From positions 22,138 through 86,137 of the forward strand of contig JANOQM010000089.1 in NCBI GenBank assembly GCA_031422295.1: a stretch of DNA of 64,000 nucleotides, given 5' to 3'. The translations under genes were made by a program, and so were the position numbers. This document shows positions 33,440 through 42,356 of this stretch, one piece after another. Origin of the DNA: JANOMH01 sp031422295 (GTDB lineage Bacteria > Pseudomonadota > Alphaproteobacteria > Rhodobacterales > Rhodobacteraceae). The notes beneath the pieces are model-generated. The model was not told the DNA's origin and made no database searches. It was given only the letters and a program-made list of their open reading frames with translations. How positions within the stretch are numbered: the stretch's first letter is position 1; every line of letters starts with the position of its first letter.

Positions 33440-35578
33440 ATGACGACCGCTGATGACCTGATCGCGCTGGTCCTGACCTATAATCCCCGCACCAATCAGG
33501 CGCTGATCCGCAGTGCCTATGACTTTGGTCAGACGATGCATGATGGCCAGTTTCGCCAATCTGGCGAGCCGTATTTTACCCATCCCGTTGCCGTCGCCAT
33601 GATTTTGGCCGAACAGCAGATGGATGATGCCACGATCATCACCGCGCTGCTGCACGACACCATCGAAGATACCAAAGCGTCATTCAGCGATGTCGAGGCA
33701 AAGTTTGGCCGCGAGATTGCCGAACTGGTCGATGGCGTGACCAAGCTGACCAATCTGCAGTTGAACTCCAAGGAAACCAAACAGGCCGAGAATTTCCGCA
33801 AGCTGTTCATGGCCACATCGCGCGATCTGCGCGTTACGCTGGTGAAACTGGCAGACCGCCTGCACAACATGCGCACGATCAAGTCGATGCGGGTTGAAAA
33901 GCAGGCGCAGAAGGCCCGTGAGACAATGGATATCTATGCCCCCCTTGCGGGCCGCATGGGCATGCAATGGATGCGCGACGAGTTGGAGGATATGGCGTTT
34001 CGCGTCCTGAATTCCGAAGCGCGCAATTCGATCATCCGCCGGTTCATCACCCTGCAACGTGAGACTGGCGACGTGATTCAAAAGATCACGTCTGACATGC
34101 GGCTGGAACTCGACAAGGCCGGGATCGAGGCCGAAGTGTTTGGCCGCGCCAAGAAACCCTATTCGATCTGGCGCAAGATGCAGGAAAAGGATCAGGGGTT
34201 TAGCCGCCTGTCCGATATCTATGGGTTCCGGATTATTACCGGGTCAGAGGCGGATTGCTATCGCACTTTGGGCGCGATCCACCAACGCTGGCGGGCGGTA
34301 CCGGGGCGGTTCAAGGATTACATTTCTCAGCCCAAATCCAATGGGTATCGGTCAATCCACACCACTGTGTCGGGCCGCGATGGCAAGCGTGTCGAAGTGC
34401 AGATCCGCACCCGTGAGATGCATGAGGTCGCCGAGGCGGGGGTGGCCGCCCATTGGTCCTATCGCAACGGTGTGCGCGTGGAAAACCGCTTTGCCGTCGA
34501 TCCGGTGCGCTGGATTTCCGCGCTGACCGAGCGGTTTGACGAAGACCATGATCACGATGAATTTCTCGAAGCTGTTAAATTAGAGATGTATCAGGATCAG
34601 GTCTTTTGCTTTTCGCCGAAAGGTGACGTGATCAAATTGCCGCGCGGCGCCACGCCTATCGACTTTGCCTATGCGATCCATACGCGCATCGGGTCGGCTT
34701 GCGTGGGGGCCAAGGTGGACGGGTTGCGCGTGCCTTTGTGGACCCGGCTAAAAAACGGCCAGTCGATCGAGATTATCACCGCCGAAGGGCAGACGCCGCA
34801 GGCGACGTGGATTGATATTGCAGTCACTGGCCGTGCCAAAACCGCGATCCGGCGAAGTTTGCGCGAGGAAGATCGGGACCGGTTTATCAAGCTGGGGTCG
34901 GAACTGGCTCGCGTCGCCTTTGAAAATATCGGCAAGAAATCGACCGACAAGGCGTTGCGCACCGCCGCCAAGGGGCTGGGGATTGATGAGGTTGACGAAA
35001 TGCTGGCCCGATTGGGTAGCGCCGAGCTGACCAGCCGCGAAGTGGTTCGCGCAATCTATCCCGATCTGGCGCAAAAGCCGGGGGAAGAGGTTGAGGAAGG
35101 CCGCGCCGTTGTTGGCCTTGGCCCCGATACGATCCACCGCCGCGCGAAATGTTGCCAGCCGGTGCCGGGCGAGCGGATTGTCGGGATTACCTTTCGCGGG
35201 CAAGGCGTTGTGGTCCATGCCATCGATTGCCCCGCTCTGGTCGAATACGAAGAACAGCCCGACCGCTGGATTGACCTGCAGTGGCAGGGCGGCACGCATA
35301 AAGCGATCAATACCGTGACGCTGGATATTACCATTTCCAATGATGCGGGCGTGTTGGGCCGGATTTGCACGCTGATCGGCGAACAATCGGCCAATATCTC
35401 GGATCTGACATTTCTGGACCGCAAGCCGGATTATTACCGGCTGGTCATCGACGTTGATCTGCGTGATGCCGAACATCTGCACCGGGTGATGACAGCGCTT
35501 GAGGCGGAAAGCAATGTGTCGTCAATTTCGCGCCGCCGCGATCCGAAACAGGCGACGATTGTGTCGGCACGGTTGTAA
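33440..35578 (+). CDS. rsh: bifunctional (p)ppGpp synthetase/hydrolase
   Basis: This enzyme makes and breaks the stringent-response alarmone. The 712-residue protein has an N-terminal HD hydrolase domain (H48, H72-D73 in LLHDTIEDT) and a RelA synthetase domain (about 230-350) with IYGFRIITGS and PKSNGYRSIHTT. A TGS domain (about 385-445: CFSPKGDVIKLPRGATPIDFA) and a C-terminal ACT domain (about 635-712) follow. Intact HD residues predict hydrolase activity. It starts 26 bp after rpoZ. Confidence 0.96.
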   Translation: MTTADDLIALVLTYNPRTNQALIRSAYDFGQTMHDGQFRQSGEPYFTHPVAVAMILAEQQMDDATIITALLHDTIEDTKASFSDVEAKFGREIAELVDGVTKLTNLQLNSKETKQAENFRKLFMATSRDLRVTLVKLADRLHNMRTIKSMRVEKQAQKARETMDIYAPLAGRMGMQWMRDELEDMAFRVLNSEARNSIIRRFITLQRETGDVIQKITSDMRLELDKAGIEAEVFGRAKKPYSIWRKMQEKDQGFSRLSDIYGFRIITGSEADCYRTLGAIHQRWRAVPGRFKDYISQPKSNGYRSIHTTVSGRDGKRVEVQIRTREMHEVAEAGVAAHWSYRNGVRVENRFAVDPVRWISALTERFDEDHDHDEFLEAVKLEMYQDQVFCFSPKGDVIKLPRGATPIDFAYAIHTRIGSACVGAKVDGLRVPLWTRLKNGQSIEIITAEGQTPQATWIDIAVTGRAKTAIRRSLREEDRDRFIKLGSELARVAFENIGKKSTDKALRTAAKGLGIDEVDEMLARLGSAELTSREVVRAIYPDLAQKPGEEVEEGRAVVGLGPDTIHRRAKCCQPVPGERIVGITFRGQGVVVHAIDCPALVEYEEQPDRWIDLQWQGGTHKAINTVTLDITISNDAGVLGRICTLIGEQSANISDLTFLDRKPDYYRLVIDVDLRDAEHLHRVMTALEAESNVSSISRRRDPKQATIVSARL

Positions 35579-35590
35579 GGGGCGCTTGGG

Positions 35591-36217
35591 GTGGTTTTCA
35601 AACGCCGGGTCAGACGACCCATCAGAACCATCCTCGCCGAGGCGGTCTATCCGCGCGGTGGCTGGCGCCGGGCGTTTGAATATGTCAAACACCGCATCCG
35701 CCGCCTGCCGGACACGCCTGAAAAGATCGGACGCGGCATCTGGGCGGGCGTATTTGCCAGTTTCACCCCGTTCCTTGGCTTGCATTTTCTGGTGGCGATT
35801 GCGCTGACCAAACCCCTGCGCGGCAATTTTCTGGCCGCTGTTCTGGGCACCTGGTTCGGCAATCCTTTGACCCTGGTGCCAATATCAGCGGCCAGTTTGC
35901 ACACCGGATATTTCCTGTTGGGCCATCGCCCGACCGAACGCCTGATCGAGGCGCTGCCCCATTTGTTTGGCGGTGCCACCTCGGATCTGTGGCACAATAT
36001 CAAGGCAGTGTTCACGTCCGAACGCGCGGACTGGGATCGTTTGGCCGTGTTTCACCACGAGGTATTTCTGCCTTATCTGATTGGTTGCCTGATTCCCGGC
36101 GTTATTGTCGCAACGCTGGTCTATTTCTTGACCGTCCCCCTGGTCCGCGCCTATCAAGACGCACGCCGCAAGGCATTGCGCGACAAGTTGGAAATGCTGA
36201 AGAAAAAGCCGGAGTAA
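35591..36217 (+). CDS. DUF2062 domain membrane protein
   Basis: The 208-residue protein has a basic N-terminus and the DUF2062 core GIWAGVFASFTPFLGLHF and GNFLAAVLGTWFGNPLTLVP. Hydrophobic helices lie at about 52-72, 85-105 and 160-185, before a charged coiled tail. Start is GTG at 35591, 12 bp after rsh. The function is unknown; the location between rsh and pdxJ recurs in Rhodobacterales as I recall. Confidence 0.85.
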   Translation: MVFKRRVRRPIRTILAEAVYPRGGWRRAFEYVKHRIRRLPDTPEKIGRGIWAGVFASFTPFLGLHFLVAIALTKPLRGNFLAAVLGTWFGNPLTLVPISAASLHTGYFLLGHRPTERLIEALPHLFGGATSDLWHNIKAVFTSERADWDRLAVFHHEVFLPYLIGCLIPGVIVATLVYFLTVPLVRAYQDARRKALRDKLEMLKKKPE

Positions 36218-36220
36218 GCG

Positions 36221-36961
36221 ATGAGCAAGTTAAGGCTGGGTGTGAACATCGACCATGTGGCCACGGTGCGCAACGCGCGCGGGTCGGCCTATCCTGACCC
36301 GGTGCGGGCCGGGATTATGGCGCAGGAATTTGGGGCGGATGGGATCACCGCCCATCTGCGCGAGGACCGGCGGCATATTTCGGACGCCGATATCGACGGG
36401 CTGATGGCCGCCTTGCGCATTCCGCTGAATTTCGAAATGGCCGCCACGCCGGAAATGCAGGCGATTGCGCTGCGCCACAAACCGCATGCCGTTTGCATCG
36501 TGCCGGAAAAGCGCGAGGAACGGACGACCGAGGGCGGGCTTGAGGTTGCCCGCGAAGAAAACATGCTGGCCCATTTCATTGCGCCTTTGCGCGAGGCGGG
36601 CTGCCGCGTGTCGATTTTCATCGCTGCCGACAAACGTCAGATCGAGGCGGCGCACCGGATTGGCGCACAGGTCATCGAACTGCACACCGGGGCCTATTGT
36701 GACGCGCATGCAGAAGGGCATTTTGAGGCGCGGGATGCAGAATTGATCCGGCTGGCTGATATGGCGGTGTTTGCGCTTGATCTGGGGCTGGAGGTCCACG
36801 CCGGCCACGGCCTGACCTATGATACCGTCGCCCCCGTCGCCGCCATCCCGCAGCTGATGGAGCTGAACATCGGCCATTTCCTGATTGGCGAGGCGATATT
36901 CCGGGGGATCGGCCCCGCGATGACCGAAATGCGCCGGTTGATGGATGGGGCGCGGCGGTGA
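36221..36961 (+). CDS. pdxJ: pyridoxine 5'-phosphate synthase
   Basis: PdxJ condenses 1-deoxyxylulose 5-phosphate with 3-amino-2-oxopropyl phosphate to make vitamin B6. The 246-residue TIM barrel shows LGVNIDHVATVRNARG at the start, GADGITAHLREDRRHI, the catalytic region LNFEMAATPEM, and ELHTGAYCD and HAGHGLTYDTV. Its last codons overlap the next gene by 4 nt. Confidence 0.96.
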   Translation: MSKLRLGVNIDHVATVRNARGSAYPDPVRAGIMAQEFGADGITAHLREDRRHISDADIDGLMAALRIPLNFEMAATPEMQAIALRHKPHAVCIVPEKREERTTEGGLEVAREENMLAHFIAPLREAGCRVSIFIAADKRQIEAAHRIGAQVIELHTGAYCDAHAEGHFEARDAELIRLADMAVFALDLGLEVHAGHGLTYDTVAPVAAIPQLMELNIGHFLIGEAIFRGIGPAMTEMRRLMDGARR

Positions 36962-37419
36962 AAAGTCAGGCGTTAATCGTAATACTACTCTGCTTGTTGG
37001 CTTCACCCTTGGCGGCCCAAACCATTACGGCCTGTGATGAAGAAATGCGCACCGCGATCATCGCCAAATCTACCGAGGATAGTCTTCGAGTTTTAGCCAA
37101 CGGTGATGTCAGTCTCGCCATTGTGCATTCCGATTCCGCGCCGGATGACGGCAAGTACTTCCTGTTTGTACTTGTCTCAACACCAGAAAGTTCGGCTGGT
37201 CAGCAGTGCCGCCTCGTTTCTTTTAACGCAAGTGGCCGCCACGACGGACAAGGTTTCCTATACTTGACCTTGCAGGGCATGCATTCAGAAGTCAGTAACG
37301 GTAACGTATTAACTGTCGAACTGAATGGTGCTTGGTGGGATGCCGGAGACGGTGCCGACACTCTCCTGACTGTCCAAATCGACTTGGCCGGCGGAAACAT
37401 AGAAGCCTTCATTCAATGA
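36958..37419 (+). CDS. secreted hypothetical protein between pdxJ and acpS
   Basis: The 153-residue product has a signal peptide (MKSQALIVILLCLLASPLAA) and a mature part with three cysteines. I recognise no family. It starts with GTG overlapping the pdxJ stop and ends in an ATGA overlap with acpS, so it is fully embedded in the operon. Its codon use is noticeably less G/C-biased than its neighbours (for example GTATTAACT, TTAGCC), which may mark a transferred or fast-evolving gene. Confidence 0.65.
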   Translation: MKSQALIVILLCLLASPLAAQTITACDEEMRTAIIAKSTEDSLRVLANGDVSLAIVHSDSAPDDGKYFLFVLVSTPESSAGQQCRLVSFNASGRHDGQGFLYLTLQGMHSEVSNGNVLTVELNGAWWDAGDGADTLLTVQIDLAGGNIEAFIQ

Positions 37420-37820
37420 TCCTTGGTATCGGCACCGATCTTTGTAACATCGAACGGATCGAGGGCACGCTTGCGCGGTTTGGCGAGCGGTTTCTGAACC
37501 GGGTGTTCACTGAACGCGAACAGCGCAAGGCCGACAGCCGCCCCCGTGCCATTGCCGCCACTTATGCCAAACGCTGGGCCGCGAAAGAGGCCTGTTCCAA
37601 AGCGCTGGGCACTGGGTTGCGGATGGGGATTTCGTGGAAAGACATGGCTGTGTCCAATCTGCGGACCGGCCAGCCTGTCATGCATGTGACCGGTTGGGCC
37701 AAGGAACGGCTGGACAGCATGACCCCGCCGGGGCACGAGGCGATCATTCATGTGACGTTGACCGATGATCACCCCTGGGCACAAGCATTTGTGGTGATCG
37801 AAGCGCGGCCCCGAAATTGA
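37416..37820 (+). CDS. acpS: holo-[acyl-carrier-protein] synthase
   Basis: AcpS attaches phosphopantetheine to acyl carrier protein. The 134-residue protein has Mg-binding D8 in GIGTDLCNIERIE and E58 in WAAKEACSKALGTG, plus FTEREQRKA. ATG 37416 gives the canonical start MILGIGTDL. Confidence 0.95.
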   Translation: MILGIGTDLCNIERIEGTLARFGERFLNRVFTEREQRKADSRPRAIAATYAKRWAAKEACSKALGTGLRMGISWKDMAVSNLRTGQPVMHVTGWAKERLDSMTPPGHEAIIHVTLTDDHPWAQAFVVIEARPRN

Positions 37821-37889
37821 TCTGGGCTGGCTTGACTCACTGGCCCCAGCCGCCCATGAAGCGGCGGATGATTAGCGGGAAATGGGTCG

Positions 37890-38762
37890 ATGGCTGAAAA
37901 GACAAGTGTTGCGGGCAGTATATTAGAAACGGTCAAGACTGTTGTTTATGCATTGCTGATTGCCGGGGTGTTCCGGACCGTATTCTTTCAGCCCTTCTGG
38001 ATTCCATCCGGGTCGATGAAAGACACGCTGTTGATTGGTGATTTCCTGTTCGTCAACAAGATGGCTTATGGCTATTCCTATGCGTCCTGCCCGTCGATCC
38101 GCATTGCCCGGCTGGGTATTGATATTACCGCCGAGGATTTCTGCGGCATGTTCCAAGGCGCCGAAAGCCGGTTTCTGGGGTCTGACCCGGAGCGCGGCGA
38201 TGTGGTGGTGTTTCGTCATCCGGTCACGGGCGTGGATTTCATCAAACGCCTGATCGGCCTGCCGGGCGACCGGGTGCAGGTGACCCAAGGGATCGTTTAC
38301 ATCAATGATGTCGCCGCCCCGCAGGAAGACGCAGGTATTTTTGCCGAAACCTTTCAGCCCGAGGGCCAGGGTCCGCAATCGCAGCGGATGTCCTGTGAAA
38401 ACGGCACTGTCGGCGCGGGGGCGGATTGCACCAGTTCGCGCGCCCGTGAAACCCTGCCAAATGGAGTTGTGCATAATGTGCTGAATATCGACAGCAATCA
38501 GCCCCCCGCCAATGGCGCGTTTGATGCGGATAATACCGGCATCTACACCGTGCCTGCCGGGCATTACTTTTTCATGGGCGATAACCGCGACAATTCGACC
38601 GACAGCCGGTTCCCGCAGGCCGCCCCGACCAATGGTGTCGGGTTTGTCCCGCTGGAGGATATCGTGGGCCGGGCGGACCGGATCATGTTTTCATCAGCCG
38701 GAACATCGATGCTGGCGTTCTGGACATGGCGTTCTGACCGTTATCTGATGGCCGTCGAATGA
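37890..38762 (+). CDS. lepB: signal peptidase I
   Basis: LepB removes signal peptides from exported proteins. The 290-residue protein has one N-terminal membrane helix (about 15-33), the nucleophile S42 in PSGSMKDTL, the general base K119 in FIKRLIGLPGD, and the GDNRDNSTDSR box. An insertion rich in Cys and Gln (about 150-190) widens the non-conserved region. ATGA overlap with rnc. Confidence 0.95.
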   Translation: MAEKTSVAGSILETVKTVVYALLIAGVFRTVFFQPFWIPSGSMKDTLLIGDFLFVNKMAYGYSYASCPSIRIARLGIDITAEDFCGMFQGAESRFLGSDPERGDVVVFRHPVTGVDFIKRLIGLPGDRVQVTQGIVYINDVAAPQEDAGIFAETFQPEGQGPQSQRMSCENGTVGAGADCTSSRARETLPNGVVHNVLNIDSNQPPANGAFDADNTGIYTVPAGHYFFMGDNRDNSTDSRFPQAAPTNGVGFVPLEDIVGRADRIMFSSAGTSMLAFWTWRSDRYLMAVE

Positions 38763-39439
38763 GGCTTGCGGCAGAGCTGGGGGCCTTTGCCAAGCGGCTT
38801 GGTCACAGCTTTGCCTCGCCTGCCTTACTGGTGCAGGCTGTCACGCATGGGTCGATGTCCTCGCCCCACCGCGACGATAATCAGCGGCTGGAGTTTCTGG
38901 GCGACCGGGTGTTGGGGCTGGTGATGGCCGAGGCGCTGCTGGCTGCTGATCCTTTGGCGGCTGAGGGGTTGGTTGCCCCGCGCTATAACGCCTTGGTCCG
39001 CCGCGAAACCTGCGCCGATATCGCCCGTTCGATTGATCTGGGATCGGTCCTGAAGCTGGGCCGGTCCGAGATGCAATCGGGGGGCCGCCGTAAAGAGGCG
39101 CTGTTGGCCGATGCGATGGAGGCGGTGATTGCCGCCGTGTATATGGATGCCGGTTTCGAGGCCGCCCGCGCCGTGGTATTGCGCCTGTGGGCCGACCGGA
39201 TTGGCGGGGTCGAAGACGATGCCCGCGACGCCAAGACCGCGTTGCAGGAATGGGCGCAGGCAAGGGGCGAAACCCCGCCGGACTATGTAGAAGTGGCCCG
39301 CGAGGGGCCGGATCATCAGCCGTTGTTCACCATCGAGGTCCGCTTGGCCTCGGGTAGGGCAGAACAGGCTGTGGCCGGGTCAAAGCGGCAGGCCGAACAG
39401 GCGGCTGCGGCTGCGTTATTGCAAAAGGTATCGTCATGA
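38759..39439 (+). CDS. rnc: ribonuclease III
   Basis: RNase III cuts double-stranded RNA, including rRNA precursors. The 226-residue protein has the signature NQRLEFLGDRVLGLV (41-55), the second acidic patch LLADAMEAVIAAVYMDAG, and a C-terminal dsRNA-binding domain (about 155-226). It is coupled to lepB and era by 4-nt overlaps. Confidence 0.96.
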   Translation: MRLAAELGAFAKRLGHSFASPALLVQAVTHGSMSSPHRDDNQRLEFLGDRVLGLVMAEALLAADPLAAEGLVAPRYNALVRRETCADIARSIDLGSVLKLGRSEMQSGGRRKEALLADAMEAVIAAVYMDAGFEAARAVVLRLWADRIGGVEDDARDAKTALQEWAQARGETPPDYVEVAREGPDHQPLFTIEVRLASGRAEQAVAGSKRQAEQAAAAALLQKVSS

Positions 39440-40359
39440 CAGACTCTGTTCTGGGCCAAAAAGCAGGCTTTGCCGCCCTGATTGGCGAACCCAATGCCGG
39501 TAAATCCACCCTGCTGAACCGCATGGTGGGGGCAAAGGTATCTATCGTCACCCACAAAGTGCAGACCACACGCGCCCGGATTCGCGGCGTGGCGATGGAG
39601 GGTTTGGCGCAGATTGTGTTTGTCGATACGCCCGGTCTGTTCAAACCGCGCCGCCGTCTTGACCGCGCCATGGTGGCTGCGGCCTGGGGCGGTGCGTCGG
39701 ATGCCGATGTTGTTGTGCTATTGATCGAGGCGCAGCGGGGGATGACCGAGGGGGTCAAGACGATTCTGGAGACGCTGGCTGACCGTGTGGGCAAATCCCC
39801 GGTGGCGCTGGCGATCAACAAGATTGACCGGGTCAAGGCCGAGGGGCTGCTCGCCCTGACCAAGGATATGAACGACGCCTATCCCTTTGTTGAAACCTTC
39901 ATGATATCCGCCGAAAAGGGCTATGGTTGTGACGCTTTGCGCGTTTGGCTCGCGTCGAAAATGCCCGACGGCCCGTGGTTATACCCCGAGGATCAGATTG
40001 CCGACCTGCCAATGCGGATGATTGCGGCTGAAATGACCCGCGAAAAGCTGACCCTAAGGCTGCATCAGGAATTGCCCTATGAACTGACCGTTGAGACCGA
40101 AAGCTGGGTCGAGCGCGAGGATGGCTCGGCCCGGGTGGACCAGATCATCTATGTCGCCCGCGATGGCCATAAGGGGATCGTGCTGGGCAAGGGTGGCGAG
40201 ACGATCAAATCGGTCAGCACGGCGTCGCGGGCCGAGTTGGAGGAATTTCTGGGCCGCCGGGTGCATCTGTTTTTGCAGGTGAAGGTGCGCCCTGGCTGGC
40301 TGGACGAGGCCGAGCGGTTTTCCGAAATGGGCTTGGATTTCAAGGACAGCCACGAGTGA
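39436..40359 (+). CDS. era: GTPase Era
   Basis: Era binds 16S rRNA and helps mature the 30S subunit. The 307-residue protein has the P-loop GEPNAGKS (17-24), DTPG, NKID and the C-terminal KH domain (about 205-300) with the GKGGETIKS RNA-binding loop. It overlaps the next gene by 4 nt. Confidence 0.97.
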   Translation: MTDSVLGQKAGFAALIGEPNAGKSTLLNRMVGAKVSIVTHKVQTTRARIRGVAMEGLAQIVFVDTPGLFKPRRRLDRAMVAAAWGGASDADVVVLLIEAQRGMTEGVKTILETLADRVGKSPVALAINKIDRVKAEGLLALTKDMNDAYPFVETFMISAEKGYGCDALRVWLASKMPDGPWLYPEDQIADLPMRMIAAEMTREKLTLRLHQELPYELTVETESWVEREDGSARVDQIIYVARDGHKGIVLGKGGETIKSVSTASRAELEEFLGRRVHLFLQVKVRPGWLDEAERFSEMGLDFKDSHE

Positions 40360-40685
40360 TCAGGCTAACGGCCGACATCTGGGTGTCTGCCTATCTGACC
40401 CGCCTGAGATTGGTGAATATCCCCGCGTTTGTGGTAAAGCGCGGGGATAGCACCGCTGGGGCGGTTCTGGTCAAGCTGAATACATTGGATGGGCGGGCCT
40501 GTTGTTATCAGCGGTCGTTCGATCTGCTGTCTGGTGACCGCAAATGGGTCGTGCTGACCCAAGGCGCGGAACCCGCCGTCGATGCCTCGGTCACCAAACA
40601 GCGCAGTTTTGATCCTGACCTGTGGGTGATCGAGGTCGAGGACCGCTTGGGGCGGCATTTGCTGGATCAGGATGGGCTGGCCTGA
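40356..40685 (+). CDS. DUF1491 family protein
   Basis: The 109-residue soluble protein has the DUF1491 features: WVSAYLTRLRLVNIPAFVVKRGD at the start, AGAVLVKLNTLDG, and FDPDLWVIEVEDRLGRH near the end. GTG at 40356 overlaps the era stop. The function is unknown. In Rhodobacterales this gene usually sits between era and recO; here recO is 2.5 kb away. It overlaps the convergent gene by 19 nt. Confidence 0.85.
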   Translation: MIRLTADIWVSAYLTRLRLVNIPAFVVKRGDSTAGAVLVKLNTLDGRACCYQRSFDLLSGDRKWVVLTQGAEPAVDASVTKQRSFDPDLWVIEVEDRLGRHLLDQDGLA

Positions 40686-41341
40686 TCGGGCAGCACGCGA
40701 GCCAACACGACAACACCATATCCGGCGAACACAAAACCCAGAGTCAGCATTGCGACATTCAGCGCGGTTCGTCCCACCCCCAAGACGCCCACATCAATGA
40801 AAGGATAGGCATAGACCCCGGTCATCTGCCCGCGGAGCAGCGCATAGATACAATAGGCGAGCGGCACCACAGCCCAGCGTAACGGGTGCCAGCGGGTCAG
40901 TGGCGATTTGGGCGCACAGCGGACCCACCAGATCAGGCACAACAGCGGCACCGCTGTATGCAACCCTTGATCAGCCCACCAGCCCAGCCCTTGGGGTGCC
41001 CAGATACCAGCCAGAATCGTGTGATAGATCAGTCCGACGGTCCCGATCCACAAAAACAACCCGCCATGCCAGCCCGCACTGCCGATCCGGCCAGTCATGA
41101 ATATGGCCGCAAAACTGACCGCTACGATCAGATTGACCAGCACGGTGAAATAAGCGGCCATCACCCAGAACAGCGCCAAAACGCTGCTCGCCCCGGTCAG
41201 ACGATAGGACACGACCGCCTGCGCCGCCAAGGCTGCGACGCTGACCATTAATATCACGACACTCATCAGGCGCGGGGCTAACGTCATGGATCGCAGGTTT
41301 GCAGGGCCGGAGCCAAAAGACAAGCCCGCATCCCCTTGCAT
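40667..41341 (-). CDS. Pr6Pr-type membrane protein
   Basis: The 224-residue protein has about six hydrophobic helices and resembles the Pr6Pr/FAR-17a-AIG1-like family (YHTILAGIWAPQGLGWWADQGLHTAVPLL and RWAVVPLAYCIYALLRG segments). ATG 41341 overlaps the sulfotransferase stop by 1 nt (TGATG); ATG 41287 is a possible later start. The function is unknown. Confidence 0.75.
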   Translation of the reverse strand: MQGDAGLSFGSGPANLRSMTLAPRLMSVVILMVSVAALAAQAVVSYRLTGASSVLALFWVMAAYFTVLVNLIVAVSFAAIFMTGRIGSAGWHGGLFLWIGTVGLIYHTILAGIWAPQGLGWWADQGLHTAVPLLCLIWWVRCAPKSPLTRWHPLRWAVVPLAYCIYALLRGQMTGVYAYPFIDVGVLGVGRTALNVAMLTLGFVFAGYGVVVLARVLPDQASPS

Positions 41342-42243
41342 CACGCCGCCATAACCTTGGACCGCATCCCCATCGCCAGCCATGCCGCACAATCGGGGCC
41401 AAGTTCGTGCTGGGAACGGGCGATATACAGCGCGTTATCCTTGTCCGTTAGCACATCGCGCCAGCGGCCATTGGTGCCCTTGTGGATGAAACTGTCGGCC
41501 CCACCTTCCCAGAACGCCCCGCCCATGGGGGTTACTTCGGCGGCATGGGCCTTCATATAGTCGAATGTGCAATGTTCGATGACCTTGGCCATGGTGGCAG
41601 CGTCGGGCTTGATCCCAAGGAAATCAGCGATCCGGGCAATCTCGGCGGGCATGTCGGACTTCAGGTCGGCAAAATGCACCAGCAGAACATTGGGCAGCTC
41701 GCGGATGTCCCACCAGGTGCGGACATTTTCCCAGAACGACCAGAACGGTTGGCCGTCCGTCGCCAGCCAGTCGCGGAAATAGGCCGCGACATCCGGGTTT
41801 GGCCTGCCAATCGGCGGGCCGATGCGACCGGGGGTATCGTTCAACGCGCCATACCACACGTCATTGGCGGTCAGATGGTGGTTATGCAGGCTCCACGCCA
41901 CATCACGGCCATCGCGGGCGACGTAAATGTATTTGGCCTCGTCGGAAAATTCCAAGGCATCGACCGGCAGATGGGTTTTCAGGAACCGGCGATGCGCCTG
42001 CGCCTCGACCATCGGCAGTTTGACCTCTTTCGGGGGCAAGCGCAGGTCCATCCACGGGGACATGGTGCCAAGGTCCAGCCCCTCGGCCCCGCTGAAAATC
42101 AGCTGAGCCAGAATTTGCTGCATCCAGGTGGTGCCGGACTTGGCATAGGTCCCCAGAATGATGTCGTCGTTGCGGAAAGCAAAACCGTTCCAGATCGTGC
42201 TGTCCATGTGGTGATTATGAATTTCGCGTGTCTTTACAGGCAT
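41341..42243 (-). CDS. PAPS-dependent sulfotransferase
   Basis: The 300-residue protein has the 5'-phosphosulfate loop TYAKSGTTW (32-40), KTHLP (89-93) and the 3'-phosphate motif VARDGRDVAWS (108-118), so it should transfer sulfate from PAPS to a hydroxyl or amine. The acceptor is unknown. Start ATG 42243 is preceded by AGAGAGG; a longer upstream frame is rejected. It is divergent from the LysR gene and coupled to the Pr6Pr-type gene after it. Confidence 0.88.
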   Translation of the reverse strand: MPVKTREIHNHHMDSTIWNGFAFRNDDIILGTYAKSGTTWMQQILAQLIFSGAEGLDLGTMSPWMDLRLPPKEVKLPMVEAQAHRRFLKTHLPVDALEFSDEAKYIYVARDGRDVAWSLHNHHLTANDVWYGALNDTPGRIGPPIGRPNPDVAAYFRDWLATDGQPFWSFWENVRTWWDIRELPNVLLVHFADLKSDMPAEIARIADFLGIKPDAATMAKVIEHCTFDYMKAHAAEVTPMGGAFWEGGADSFIHKGTNGRWRDVLTDKDNALYIARSQHELGPDCAAWLAMGMRSKVMAA

Positions 42244-42356
42244 TTGACTAACCTCTCTGTTGAATGTGACCGATAAATAAACTTTGCCAGACAATTGCGC
42301 TGTGCCATAGGTAACGAGATGAGTTTCTGTTTTGCATTTTTGCAAAGGGCGCGCAT

